Positions 13,761-21,191 of a stretch of DNA of 32,235 nucleotides are shown piece by piece. Origin of the DNA: Solirubrobacterales bacterium (GTDB lineage Bacteria; Actinomycetota; Thermoleophilia; Solirubrobacterales; 70-9); the NCBI GenBank assembly GCA_025936755.1, contig JAICSS010000026.1:1-32235 (forward strand), written 5' to 3'. The notes beneath the pieces are model-generated. The model searched no databases and was not told the origin of the DNA. It saw only the letters and a list, made by a program, of their open reading frames with translations. The translations under genes and the position numbers were made by a program. The stretch's first letter is position 1. The number at the start of each line of letters is the position of its first letter.

Positions 13761-15629
13761 TCACACGTGTGGCGCACCCAAGTGTAACTTTTCGTCTGCT
13801 GGCGTGCTTTCCCCGGATTTTGCGTCGCTCTCGGCCCAGACGAAGCCGGTGAAGACGAGCAGGTAGGCGGCGCCGATCTCCAGCACCAGCGCCCCGGAGT
13901 CGTTGGCGAGCGTCCCGACCAAGGTCGCGGCGAGGGCGCCGGCGAGGCCGGCGCGCACCGCCGCTGCTCCAGCCAGCCAGTCCCGCAACCGATCGCGGCG
14001 CCGGTAGGCGAGCAGCGCCGCCGCCAGCACCAGCGGCAGGAATGCGAGCAGGACCGGGCGGGCGAAGCTGTGGGCGGAGAGCTGGAGCCGGCGCTGGGCG
14101 ACGTCGGCGAGGTCTCCCAGCCCGCCCGCGTCGAGAACGGAGCGGGTGAGGTGGGCGTTGGCGCCGCTGACCAGATCGATCAATGCGAGCAGGGCGACGA
14201 CGATCACCGGCGCGACCACCGCGGCGGCGAGGAGCGGGCGCCTGCCGCGGCCGGTCATGGTGACGGCGGCGACGGCGGCGCCGACCGGGAAGACGATCGC
14301 GGCGCCGACGGCGGCGCCGAAACGGCCGGCGGCGAAGACGAAGGCGGCAAGCAGGCCGACACCCATGAAGGCGATGGCGCATCCTCGACCCGACGCCCGA
14401 GGGGCGAATCCCGTCAAACCCGCCCCCGCCCCCGCCGTCACCAGCACCGCCAGCAACGCCTCGAGCTCGTTGCCGATCCCGTAGAAGCGGACGCCGAGGC
14501 CCGGGTTCGGGCCCAGCAGCGAGAGCGTGGTCAGCGGCGAGCCGGCGATCGCGTCGGTCGCGTAGGCGGCGGCGGTGAGCGCCGCGGCGACGGCGAGGGC
14601 GCGGTACCCGCGCAGGAGCAGGAGGGTCGCCCCGGCCAGGAGCGGCGCCAGCAGGAGCACCAGCAGCCGTTCGGCGGTCTCCCCTGGTTCGATCGCCGCT
14701 GCGGGCAGGAGGACGAGCGGCAGGTAGACGAGCGCGAGCCCCGCGACCCGTACCGCCGGGCGGGCGAGGCGGCCGCGGCTGAGGAGAGCGACGATCGACA
14801 GGGCCGCGAGCCAGATGACGACGTTGAGGCCGATGACCGGGCCGCGGCGGGAGGAGATCACCGCCATCCGGGCGCCGAGCGATTCGACCGCCGGCGGATC
14901 CACCGCGCCCTCGGCTTCGATCGCCTGCCCCGACATCTCGGTGGGAGTCGGGACCCCGAAGTGGTCGAGGATCGTCGGTGCGATGTCCGTCGAGAGCACA
15001 TAACCGTCGATCCGGGTGCTGTCAGAGGTGAGACTGCCGTCGAAGCCGCGGCCGGCGATCCCGATCGGCAGCGGATCGTCGCTTTCCCCGGTCGGCCGAG
15101 CGATCGCGATCAGGACGTCGTCGGGCCCGAGCTCTCTCTTCACCTTCGCGAGCTGCCGCAGCGAAGCCTCGCTGGTGAGGAGAACGCCGTTGTCGACCCC
15201 TCCCTCTCCGGTGCCAGGCGCTCCGCCCAGCGCGCAAGGGGCATGGCCGGGCCAGAAGAGCGCGATGCCGTGTCTCCTCAGCTCGAGGTCGAGAAGGAAC
15301 GGTTCGATGTCCGCCGGCGCCGTTTCGGCCCGCCGCTTCGCCGCTTCCTGCCACTTCCAGCATTCGAGCCCGCGGGGCAGGTCTTCGTCGTAGAGCGAGT
15401 CGAAGACGCGGTTCCCCTGGCTGATGTCGAGGTAGGTCTGCGCGGCGGGCACCTTGCCGAGCCCGGCGCTCATCAGGCCCGGAGAGAGCCCGGCCTTTGC
15501 CAGGTCGCTCACCGTGGTCTTGGGCGGCAGCAGCAGGAGATCCGCTTCGGGGGGAGCCTGGCCTCTAGCCGCCGGCGCCGCGACTGCGAGCAGGGCGAGC
15601 GCTATCGTCACCGCGATGGCCGACCGCAC
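13761..15629 (-). CDS. Large exported/multi-pass membrane protein, possible phosphatase-superfamily relative
   Basis: About 622 residues from GTG 15629. The N-terminus (VRSAIAVTIALALLAVAAPAARGQA) is a signal peptide. Residues of the first half form a soluble, probably extracytoplasmic domain; the segment GSLTSDSTRIDGYVLSTDIAPTILDHFGVPTP resembles the C-terminal part of alkaline-phosphatase/sulfatase-superfamily proteins, but I do not see a full set of metal ligands. From about residue 265 onward there are roughly ten hydrophobic segments, with a distinctive GVRFYGIGNELEALLAVLVTAG loop whose charged residues sit between helices. A longer reading frame to 15704 would run through the divergent hemQ-like gene and is unlikely; the GTG start still overlaps that gene's start by 14 bp. 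Envelope biogenesis is a guess from topology and the neighbouring glycosyltransferase. I do not recognise a named family. Confidence 0.75.
   Translation of the reverse strand: MRSAIAVTIALALLAVAAPAARGQAPPEADLLLLPPKTTVSDLAKAGLSPGLMSAGLGKVPAAQTYLDISQGNRVFDSLYDEDLPRGLECWKWQEAAKRRAETAPADIEPFLLDLELRRHGIALFWPGHAPCALGGAPGTGEGGVDNGVLLTSEASLRQLAKVKRELGPDDVLIAIARPTGESDDPLPIGIAGRGFDGSLTSDSTRIDGYVLSTDIAPTILDHFGVPTPTEMSGQAIEAEGAVDPPAVESLGARMAVISSRRGPVIGLNVVIWLAALSIVALLSRGRLARPAVRVAGLALVYLPLVLLPAAAIEPGETAERLLVLLLAPLLAGATLLLLRGYRALAVAAALTAAAYATDAIAGSPLTTLSLLGPNPGLGVRFYGIGNELEALLAVLVTAGAGAGLTGFAPRASGRGCAIAFMGVGLLAAFVFAAGRFGAAVGAAIVFPVGAAVAAVTMTGRGRRPLLAAAVVAPVIVVALLALIDLVSGANAHLTRSVLDAGGLGDLADVAQRRLQLSAHSFARPVLLAFLPLVLAAALLAYRRRDRLRDWLAGAAAVRAGLAGALAATLVGTLANDSGALVLEIGAAYLLVFTGFVWAESDAKSGESTPADEKLHLGAPHV
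15603..15608 (+). promoter_or_regulatory. -10 box TATCGT of the hemQ-like gene
   Basis: TATCGT ends 7 nt before the ATG at 15616. The box lies inside the signal-peptide codons of the divergent membrane protein gene, so the two 5' ends overlap. Confidence 0.4.
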
Positions 15630-16323
15630 GTTCGCCAAGTTCTCGTTTTTCAAGATCGATCCAGCCTGGCGTCGTCGGGACCCGGAGCTCCGCGCGGCCG
15701 ACAAGGCGGAATTCCTCGCCGCCTGCGAGGACTTCGGCGTCGACCGCTCTCTGCGCGCCTACTCAACCATAGGAACGCGGGGCGACGTCGACTTGGTCCT
15801 GCTGACCCAGAGCCCGAACCTCGACGACATCCACACCTTCCACGTCGTCCTCGGCCAGAGCGGCCTCGCGAAATGGGCGACCGCCCCCCACTCCTTCCTC
15901 TCGATGACCAAACGCTCGCCCTACTCGGCCGAGGACGCGCGCCCGGAGATCTGCACCTCCGAACGCAGGTACCTCTTCCTCTATCCGATGGTCAAGCAGC
16001 GGCGCTGGTACGGGCTGGCGCCGGAGGAGCGCGGCCGGATCATGAAAAGCCACATCGAGGTCGGCCGCCGCTACCCGGAGATCACGATCAACACGACCTA
16101 CTCCTACGGGATCGACGACCAGGAGTTCGTCGTCTGCTTCGAGGGCGACGACCCGGGGGAATTCCTCGACCTCGTCAACGAGCTGCGGCCGACCGAGTCG
16201 AGCGAGTACACCGAGCGGGAGACGCCGATCTTCACCTGCGTGGCGATGTCGGTCCGCAAGGCGCTCGACGCGCTCGACGGCACCCCCAGCGCGGTCGGCG
16301 CCAGCGCCTCGGCCCTCGGCTGA
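15616..16323 (+). CDS. hemQ: Chlorite dismutase-fold protein, probable coproheme decarboxylase
   Basis: 235 residues of the chlorite dismutase family. In actinobacteria and firmicutes these act as HemQ/ChdC, turning coproheme III into haem b with peroxide at the last step of the coproporphyrin-dependent pathway. The key segment is YPMVKQRRWYGLAPEERGRI, with the candidate radical tyrosine Tyr123 and Lys127, followed by the proximal haem ligand His146 in MKSHIEVGRRYPEI. No signal peptide is present, as expected for a cytoplasmic haem-synthesis enzyme; true chlorite-detoxifying enzymes have a distal arginine in this region that I do not see clearly. The ATG at 15616 is placed by the TATCGT box. 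It is followed by fprA, bolA and glutaredoxin genes, fitting an iron and haem neighbourhood. Other haem-pathway genes are not in the window. Confidence 0.8.
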   Translation: MADRTFAKFSFFKIDPAWRRRDPELRAADKAEFLAACEDFGVDRSLRAYSTIGTRGDVDLVLLTQSPNLDDIHTFHVVLGQSGLAKWATAPHSFLSMTKRSPYSAEDARPEICTSERRYLFLYPMVKQRRWYGLAPEERGRIMKSHIEVGRRYPEITINTTYSYGIDDQEFVVCFEGDDPGEFLDLVNELRPTESSEYTERETPIFTCVAMSVRKALDALDGTPSAVGASASALG

Positions 16324-16337
16324 GGCGCCGAGTTCCC

Positions 16338-16343
16338 TATTCT
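16338..16343 (+). promoter_or_regulatory. -10 box TATTCT of the fprA-bolA pair
   Basis: TATTCT ends 10 nt before the ATG at 16354, predicting a leader of about 4 nt. It lies in the 30-nt gap after the hemQ-like gene. Confidence 0.5.
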
Positions 16344-16353
16344 TTCGCGCCCC

Positions 16354-17763
16354 ATGAGCAAGATCGGAACCGAAGAGACCCCCCTGCGCGTCGCCATCGT
16401 CGGCGCCGGCCCCTCCGGCTTCTACGCCGCCGAGCACATCCTCAAGGACGGCGACCTGCACGCCCAGGTCGACCTGTTCGACCGCCTCCCCACCCCGTTC
16501 GGGCTGGTCCGCGGCGGCGTCGCCCCCGACCATCCGAAGATCAAGTCGGTGATCCGCGTCTACGAAAAAACCGCGGCACGCGAGGGCTTCCGCTTCTTCG
16601 GCAACGTCAAGGTCGGCCACGACGTCGAGGTCGAGGAGCTGGAGCGGCTCTACCACGCGATCGTCTTCACGGTCGGCTGCGAGACCGACCGCCAGCTCGG
16701 GATCCCGGGAGAGGACCTGCCCGGCAGCCACGCCGCCACCTCCTTCGTCGGCTGGTACAACGCCCACCCCGACTACGCCGACCGCGAGTTCGACCTCTCC
16801 TGCGAGCGCGCCGTCGTGATCGGCAACGGCAACGTGGCGATGGACGTCGCCCGGATGCTGGCCCTGACCGACCACGAGCTGCGCCAGACCGACACCGCCG
16901 ACCACGCGATCGAGGCGCTCGACCGCAAGCAGATCCGCGAGATCGTCGTCCTCGGCCGCCGCGGGCCCGTCCAGGCCGCCTTCACCAACCCCGAGATCAA
17001 GGAGCTCGGGGAGATGGAGGACGCCGACGTCGTCGTCGACCCGGCCGAGGTCGAGCTCGACCCCGCCAGCCAGGCCTTCCTCGAGTCCGAGGAGGCCGAC
17101 AAGACGACCAAGGTCAACGTCGAGACGCTGGTGGAGTTCTCCCAGCGCCAGCCGGAGGGCAAGAAGCAGCGGATCGTCCTCCGCTTCCTCGCCTCGCCGG
17201 TCGAGATCAAGGGCGAGGGCAGGGTCGAGTCGATCGTGGTCGGGCGCAACGAGCTGGTCGAAGAGGGCGGCTCGCTGCGGGCCAGGGACACCGGCGAGCG
17301 CGAAGAGCTCGAGTGCGGTCTGGTCCTGCGCTCGGTCGGCTACACCGGGATCCCGATCGAGGGCGTCCCCTTCGACGAGAAGCGCGGCCTGATCCTCAAC
17401 GAAGGCGGCCGCATCCTCGACTCCCACGACGCCGGGCACAAGGTCGGCCACTACACCGCCGGCTGGATCAAGCGCGGCCCCTCGGGGGTGATCGGGACCA
17501 ACAAGAAAGACGCCCTGGAGACCGTCCAGCACCTCTTCGCCGACGTCGGGTCCGGCGCCCTGCTGAACCCGGAGAACGCCGACCCCGCCGCGGTCGAGGA
17601 CCTGCTGGGGCAGAAGGGCATCCGCTACGTCAGCTTCGAGGACTGGCAGGCGATCAACCAGGCCGAGGTCGGCCGCGGCGAGCCCCACGGCCGCCCGCGG
17701 GTCAAGTTCGTCCGGGTCGAGGAGATGCTCGAGACCCTCGGCGAGCCCTCCGCCACCGGCTAG
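16354..17763 (+). CDS. fprA: Ferredoxin/adrenodoxin-type NADP+ reductase
   Basis: 469-residue flavoprotein of the adrenodoxin-reductase/FprA family, which passes electrons between NADPH and ferredoxins. The FAD site is VAIVGAGPSGFYAAEHIL (about 13-30), followed by the family motif FGLVRGGVAPDHPKIK. The NADP site is AVVIGNGNVAMDVARML (about 151-167), and VLGRRGPVQAAFTNPEI is the conserved reductase segment that includes NADPH 2'-phosphate contacts. GWIKRGPSGVIGTNKKDA near the C-terminus is the second FAD contact. It shares a base with the bolA-like gene (TAGTG), so the two are transcribed together. The partner ferredoxin is not encoded here. Reduction of ferredoxin for Fe-S cluster building is a reasonable contextual role, since BolA and glutaredoxin genes follow. 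Family assignment is strong. Confidence 0.92.
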   Translation: MSKIGTEETPLRVAIVGAGPSGFYAAEHILKDGDLHAQVDLFDRLPTPFGLVRGGVAPDHPKIKSVIRVYEKTAAREGFRFFGNVKVGHDVEVEELERLYHAIVFTVGCETDRQLGIPGEDLPGSHAATSFVGWYNAHPDYADREFDLSCERAVVIGNGNVAMDVARMLALTDHELRQTDTADHAIEALDRKQIREIVVLGRRGPVQAAFTNPEIKELGEMEDADVVVDPAEVELDPASQAFLESEEADKTTKVNVETLVEFSQRQPEGKKQRIVLRFLASPVEIKGEGRVESIVVGRNELVEEGGSLRARDTGEREELECGLVLRSVGYTGIPIEGVPFDEKRGLILNEGGRILDSHDAGHKVGHYTAGWIKRGPSGVIGTNKKDALETVQHLFADVGSGALLNPENADPAAVEDLLGQKGIRYVSFEDWQAINQAEVGRGEPHGRPRVKFVRVEEMLETLGEPSATG

Positions 17764-17999
17764 TGCCCGCCGACCTCGACGAGCTGAAGGGGATGATCGA
17801 GGCCGCCCTGCCGGGCGCCGAGGTCGAGGTGATCGACGAAACCGGCACCGGCGACCACCTGCGGGCGACCGTCAGCGCATCCCAGTTCGAGGGCCTCTCC
17901 CGGCTCGACCAGCACCGCCTGGTCAAGGCCGCGGTCGAGGAGCGCTTCGACGACGGCACGATCCACGCCCTGTCGGTGAAGACCAGCGTCCCAGGCTGA
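17763..17999 (+). CDS. bolA: BolA-family protein
   Basis: 78-residue BolA-like protein. The fold is recognisable from LKGMIEAALPGAEVEVIDETG, then GDHLRATVSASQFEGLSRLDQHRLV and a helix VKAAVEERFDDGTIHALSVKT; His at GDHL and His at IHAL correspond to positions used by BolA proteins to hold a [2Fe-2S] cluster with a monothiol glutaredoxin, though BolA-H/BolA-C subtype was not resolved. The GTG start overlaps the last base of the fprA stop (TAGTG), giving tight coupling. The next gene, 29 nt on, encodes exactly such a CGFS glutaredoxin. BolA-Grx pairs traffic Fe-S clusters or sense iron, so the placement strongly supports the call. Confidence 0.85.
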   Translation: MPADLDELKGMIEAALPGAEVEVIDETGTGDHLRATVSASQFEGLSRLDQHRLVKAAVEERFDDGTIHALSVKTSVPG

Positions 18000-18016
18000 C
18001 GAGACTCCCTCCTCTC

Positions 18017-18022
18017 TACACT
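18017..18022 (+). promoter_or_regulatory. -10 box TACACT of the glutaredoxin gene
   Basis: TACACT ends 6 nt before the ATG at 18029, a leaderless arrangement. A possible -35, CTGACG at 17996-18001, has a short 15-bp spacer. Confidence 0.55.
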
Positions 18023-18028
18023 TCTCCC

Positions 18029-18415
18029 ATGGCCGACCCAGAGCTGAAGAGCAAAATCGAAGAGCTGATCGCCGCCAACCCGGTCCTGCTGTTCATGAAA
18101 GGGACCCCGGACATGCCGCGCTGCGGCTTCTCGATGCGGGTGGTCCAGGTGCTGGACCAGATCGACGTCGACTACGGCGCGATCGACGTCCTGCCGGCGC
18201 TGCAGCCGCTGCGCGAAGCGACGGCGGAGATCGCCGACTGGCAGACCTTCCCCCAGCTCTACGTCAACGGCGAGCTGCTGGGCGGCTGCGACATCGTCGA
18301 GGAGATGTTCGAGTCCGGCGAGCTCGCCGAGGCCCTCGGCGCCGAGCAGCCGGAGAACGCTCAGGTGGCGCAGAACGCACCGCCGGCGCAGTCCCCGCCG
18401 CTGCAGATCGAATAG
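18029..18415 (+). CDS. grxD: CGFS-type monothiol glutaredoxin
   Basis: 128 residues. The active-site motif CGFS lies at 32-35 in KGTPDMPRCGFSMRVVQVL, identical in layout to bacterial Grx4/GrxD and mitochondrial Grx5. The glutathione-binding elements follow: WQTFPQLYVNGELLGGCDIV with the TFP cis-proline loop and GGCD. Such proteins hold a glutathione-ligated [2Fe-2S] cluster and hand it to BolA or A-type carriers. A 25-residue tail rich in A, P and Q follows the domain and is probably disordered. The use of a CGFS glutaredoxin is notable if the host is an actinobacterium relying on mycothiol instead of glutathione; the thiol in use is not visible here. The stop abuts that of the convergent erpA-like gene without a gap. 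Confidence 0.9.
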   Translation: MADPELKSKIEELIAANPVLLFMKGTPDMPRCGFSMRVVQVLDQIDVDYGAIDVLPALQPLREATAEIADWQTFPQLYVNGELLGGCDIVEEMFESGELAEALGAEQPENAQVAQNAPPAQSPPLQIE

Positions 18416-18790
18416 CTAGACCGCTGCTTGTTCCGCGGCGTCGTCTTTTACCTGGAAAGACGAGCCGCAGCCGCAGGCCGCAACCACGTTCGGGTTGTTG
18501 ACCTGGAAGCCGGCGCCCTGGAGGCCTTCGACGTAGTCGACCTCGGAGCCGAAGACGAACTGCATGCTGACCTTGTCGACGATGACGGCGACGCCGTCGA
18601 CCTCGAAGACGTTGTCGTCCTCCTTGGCCTTGTCGAAGGCGAGCGCGTACTGGAAGCCCGAGCAGCCGCCGCCGCGGACGGCGACCCGCAGCGCCTGCTC
18701 GGCGCCGTCGGGCTGAGACCCGAGCAGCTCGCCGATCTTCTCGGCGGCCTTGTCGGTAAGGGTGATCGCGGCGTTGGGCGTGTCGGTCAC
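18416..18790 (-). CDS. erpA: A-type Fe-S cluster carrier (HesB/IscA/ErpA family)
   Basis: 124 residues with the three ligand cysteines of A-type carriers: Cys43 in RGGGCSGFQYAL and Cys106/Cys108 in VAACGCGSSF. The family signature SEVDYVEGLQGAGFQVNNPN lies between them. It receives Fe-S clusters and delivers them to apo-enzymes in the cytoplasm. The GTG start at 18790 follows a TACACT box by 7 nt; no ATG is available in a suitable place. The gene converges with the glutaredoxin gene (abutting stops) and diverges from degV with a 62-bp shared promoter region. ErpA versus IscA cannot be separated by sequence inspection alone; the name is by similarity. Confidence 0.9.
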   Translation of the reverse strand: MTDTPNAAITLTDKAAEKIGELLGSQPDGAEQALRVAVRGGGCSGFQYALAFDKAKEDDNVFEVDGVAVIVDKVSMQFVFGSEVDYVEGLQGAGFQVNNPNVVAACGCGSSFQVKDDAAEQAAV

Positions 18791-18797
18791 TTCACAA

Positions 18798-18846
18798 AGT
18801 GTAGCGGGATACGTCGGCGGGTCAGGCTGGTCTCCGCGTCTAGAAT
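18798..18846. promoter_or_regulatory. Divergent erpA / degV promoter region
   Basis: Minus-strand TACACT (18803-18798) ends 7 nt before the erpA GTG. Plus-strand TAGAAT (18841-18846) ends 6 nt before the degV GTG at 18853. Both genes look leaderless, and their -35 regions must overlap inside this segment, where no strong TTGACA match is present. Confidence 0.55.
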
Positions 18847-18852
18847 CGCCCT

Positions 18853-19728
18853 GTGAGCTCGCCTGCCGAGACCGCGGTCGTCTGCGACACGACCTGCTAC
18901 CTCCCAACCGCCCTTCTGGCCGAGCGCGGGATCGAGGAGATCAGCCTCTACGTCGCCGTCGACGGGCAGCAGGAACGGGAGTCGGAGATCGGCGACTTCG
19001 ACGAGTTCTACGAGCGGCTGCGGGCCTCGGAAAGCGGCGCCACCACCTCGCAGCCCTCGATCGGCGACTTCCTCGCGGTCTACGAACCGCTCCTCGCCGC
19101 AGGGCGGGAAGTCGTCTCGATCCACATCTCGGCCGGGATCTCCGGCACCTTCGAGGCCGCCGGACAGGCGCGCGAGCGGTTGATCGAGGAAGGCAAGGAC
19201 GGCGAGCGGCTGCACCTGCTGGACTCCCGCTCCGCCGCCGGCGGGATGGGGCTCTGCGCGCTCGGCGCGGCCTCGGCTGCCCGGGCCGGCGCCGACGCGA
19301 CCGGCGTCCTCGCCCGCGCCGAGGAGACCCGCAACGACCTCAAGATGTGGTTCGCGATCGACACCCTCGAGTACCTGCGCCGCGGCGGCCGCATCGGCGG
19401 CGCCCGCGCCTGGATCGGCAGCGCCCTGAAGATCAAGCCGATCCTCACCCTCGAAGAGGAGATCACCCCGATCGAGCGGGTCCGCACCCGCGCCCGCTCG
19501 CTCGAGCGGCTGCGCGGCTACATGCGCCAGCGGCACGAGTCCGGCGCCGACGGCTGGGTCGTCCAGTACATCCAGGACAAAGAGACCGCCGACACGATGG
19601 TCGAAGACTGCTACGAGATCTTCGGCTGCGAGCCCGCCTTCATCTCCGAGGTCGGCCCCGTCCTCGGCGCCCACGTCGGCCCCGGCCTGCTCGGCGTCGG
19701 CTCCGTGCGCACCGAGCTGATCGCCTAG
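18853..19728 (+). CDS. degV: DegV-family fatty acid-binding protein
   Basis: 291 residues. DegV proteins bind a fatty acid between two alpha/beta lobes; bacterial FakB proteins of this family present it to the kinase FakA. The N-terminal AVVCDTTCYLPTALLAERGI, the lipid-binding loop TTSQPS (64-69) and ISAGISGTFEAA near 93, and RRGGRIGGARAWIGSALKIKPIL in the second half are all family hallmarks. The GTG at 18853 follows TAGAAT by 6 nt. No FakA-type kinase gene is present here. The gene ends 3 bp from the convergent DUF3618 gene. Whether it takes part in fatty-acid uptake is inference, though the window also contains an mce-type importer. Confidence 0.9.
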   Translation: MSSPAETAVVCDTTCYLPTALLAERGIEEISLYVAVDGQQERESEIGDFDEFYERLRASESGATTSQPSIGDFLAVYEPLLAAGREVVSIHISAGISGTFEAAGQARERLIEEGKDGERLHLLDSRSAAGGMGLCALGAASAARAGADATGVLARAEETRNDLKMWFAIDTLEYLRRGGRIGGARAWIGSALKIKPILTLEEEITPIERVRTRARSLERLRGYMRQRHESGADGWVVQYIQDKETADTMVEDCYEIFGCEPAFISEVGPVLGAHVGPGLLGVGSVRTELIA

Positions 19729-19731
19729 GCG

Positions 19732-19959
19732 CTAGCGGTTCTTGCGGCGGCGCAGCATCGCCCGGGCGCCGACGAAGAACCCGACCGCGGCGGCGCCGAC
19801 GATCAGCTGCTGCTTGTGGTCCTCGACCTGGCGGCGCCAGTCGGTCAGTTCGTTGACGCGGCCGCGCAGGGCCTCGACCGAGGTGCCGAGCTGGCGGCGC
19901 TTGAGCTCGATGTCGCGACGGATCTCGGCCGGGGAACGGCCCGGGGCGCCGGTGCTCAC
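19732..19959 (-). CDS. DUF3618 small membrane protein
   Basis: 75 residues. The N-terminal part RSPAEIRRDIELKRRQLGTSVEALRGRV is the DUF3618 signature (IRxDIExxRxxLxxxVdxL), a charged helix, followed by one membrane helix (QQLIVGAAAVGFFVGARAML) and a basic tail RRRKNR. Proteins of this family are typically encoded beside DUF1469 holin-like proteins, as here. The GTG start overlaps the stop of the upstream gene (GTGA), so translation is coupled. It is the last gene of a three-gene set and converges with degV. The family is associated with the actinobacterial envelope but has no established biochemical role that I can state. Confidence 0.82.
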   Translation of the reverse strand: MSTGAPGRSPAEIRRDIELKRRQLGTSVEALRGRVNELTDWRRQVEDHKQQLIVGAAAVGFFVGARAMLRRRKNR

Positions 19960-20405
19960 GAGGCCTCCCTTTCCAGCATCTCCTTGGTCAGCTTCGCCTC
20001 CTCGATCGCCTGCTCGGGCACCGGCGGCGCTCCGGCCTTCAGCGCTTTCGAGGCGATCCAGCCGGCCAGCGCGGCAAGCAGGAGGAAGATCGCGGCGGTG
20101 ACGAAGTAGCCGGCCCAGATGTTGCCGCTGAACAGTTCTTCGCCGAGCAGCCAGGCGATTCCGTGCAGGATCATGATCAGCGCCAGGAAGGCGAAGGCGC
20201 CGGCGGCGAGGCCGACGGCGGAGCCGCGGAGGAGCTTCGCGACTTTCCCGGAAACCTCGGCCTTGGCGAGCTCGATCTCCTCGCGGACGAGGGTCGAGGC
20301 GTTCTCGGAGACCTCAACGACGAGGTCGGCGATCGAGCGCTGCTCGGGCGGCGACGGCGGTCCGGGGGGCGGAATCGGCGGCGGGTTCTGGGGTGGCTCC
20401 TGCAT
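19956..20405 (-). CDS. Phage holin-family-like membrane protein (DUF1469/PF07332)
   Basis: 149 residues. A proline-rich N-terminus (about 1-22) precedes a charged helix SIADLVVEVSENASTLVREEIELAKAEV, the characteristic start of the DUF1469 'holin superfamily III' group, then two membrane helices (about 62-87 and 97-118) and a charged C-terminal helix. These chromosomal proteins are unrelated to an active phage; there are no phage genes nearby. AGGAG lies 7 nt before the ATG. It overlaps the DUF3618 gene by 4 nt and follows the 44-residue membrane protein by 9 nt, forming a compact three-gene unit. Confidence 0.85.
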   Translation of the reverse strand: MQEPPQNPPPIPPPGPPSPPEQRSIADLVVEVSENASTLVREEIELAKAEVSGKVAKLLRGSAVGLAAGAFAFLALIMILHGIAWLLGEELFSGNIWAGYFVTAAIFLLLAALAGWIASKALKAGAPPVPEQAIEEAKLTKEMLEREAS

Positions 20406-20414
20406 CGCTCGCTC

Positions 20415-20549
20415 CTACTCCGGTGGGTCCTCGTTGTAGATGCGGCGGTAGATCAGGGCCGCGGCCCGCGCGGCGACGATGCTCGCGAGGGCGCCGGTTC
20501 CGGCCAGGAGGCCGCTATAGACGAGGCGTTTGACCAGCTCGTTGTCCAC
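20415..20549 (-). CDS. 44-residue single-pass membrane protein, possibly DUF4235-like
   Basis: A short gene reading MDNELVKRLVYSGLLAG, a hydrophobic run to about residue 33, then IYRRIYNEDPPE. GTG 20549 is preceded by AAGGA with a 9-nt spacer. It lies 9 nt before the DUF1469 gene in the same orientation, and a small membrane protein (often DUF4235) commonly completes the DUF3618/DUF1469 group. The ending YRRIYNEDPPE resembles the W/Y-K/R-...-GEDPP end of DUF4235 but the protein is about half the usual size. The gene call rests on length, codon bias, ribosome-binding site and context. Confidence 0.65.
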   Translation of the reverse strand: MDNELVKRLVYSGLLAGTGALASIVAARAAALIYRRIYNEDPPE

Positions 20550-20588
20550 TAGCTCAAGTCCTTCCCCATGGGAGTCGGGCAGTAAACC

Positions 20589-21191
20589 CTATCCGCGCGG
20601 CTCGAGGCCGTCGCAGATGGTCGTGACAAGAAGATCCCGCGCCTGGTCGAAGTCGGCCTCGGAGGCCGGGATCGTGCCGAAGATCCAGCCGGAGAGCAGC
20701 TGCTCGATCGCCCCGTAGAAGGACATCGAGGCGAACATCGGCGCCACGTCGCCGCGGAAGGCGCCGCCGGCCTGGCCGTCGGCGACGATCTTGGCGATCG
20801 ACTCGTAGGCGCGCTGGATCTGCTCGAGATGGGTCTTGCCGAACGAGTTCGCCGCCCGCGTCACCTCGACGATGATCACCTTCATCAGCTCGGGGTCGTG
20901 GCGGTAGGAGTCGAAGATGAAGGTCGCCACCGCGCCCAGCTTCTCGCGCGGGCTCGCCTCCGTCTTGTCGGCCTCCTCGATCGCCGCCAGCAGGAGCGAC
21001 CAGCGCTCGACGAAGAGTTCGTTCAGGACCTCGTCCTTGGAGCTGAAGTAGTGGTAGACGAGCCCGTAGGCGACCCCCGCCTCGTCGGCGATGTCGGAGA
21101 CGCGGGTGGCGTGGAAGCCCTGGCGGGCGAAGACGCGGATCGCGGCGTCGAGGATGAGGCGGCGTTTGTCGGCGGGCGGCGCCTGCGCCAT
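20589..21191 (-). CDS. TetR-family transcriptional repressor
   Basis: 200 residues. The N-terminal DNA-binding domain is clear: KRRLILDAAIRVFARQGFHATR, then the helix-turn-helix VSDIADEAGVAYGLVYHYFSSK (about 31-52). The helical remainder is the ligand-binding and dimerisation domain; its arrangement, including FDSYRHDPELMKVIIVEV, is close to FadR-type acyl-CoA-responsive TetR proteins, but the ligand is not determined. The ATG shares a base with the nitrilase stop (TGATG). An 18-bp palindrome sits in front of the nitrilase gene, so the repressor probably controls its own operon. A related palindrome precedes the aldehyde dehydrogenase at 4828. Confidence 0.92.
   Translation of the reverse strand: MAQAPPADKRRLILDAAIRVFARQGFHATRVSDIADEAGVAYGLVYHYFSSKDEVLNELFVERWSLLLAAIEEADKTEASPREKLGAVATFIFDSYRHDPELMKVIIVEVTRAANSFGKTHLEQIQRAYESIAKIVADGQAGGAFRGDVAPMFASMSFYGAIEQLLSGWIFGTIPASEADFDQARDLLVTTICDGLEPRG

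Noticed and set aside
14070-17999. Very long plus-strand reading frame (1309 codons) and similar long antisense frames at 23870-26920, 7666-10254 and 15763-17688
   Set aside because: These are out-of-frame shadows of real GC-rich genes: arginine/alanine/glycine- or valine/aspartate-rich translations with no domain, opposite or shifted to clearly identified enzymes.
19956-20405. Prophage remnant suggested by the holin-like gene
   Set aside because: DUF1469 proteins are common chromosomal membrane proteins paired with DUF3618; no other phage gene, integrase or att site is present.
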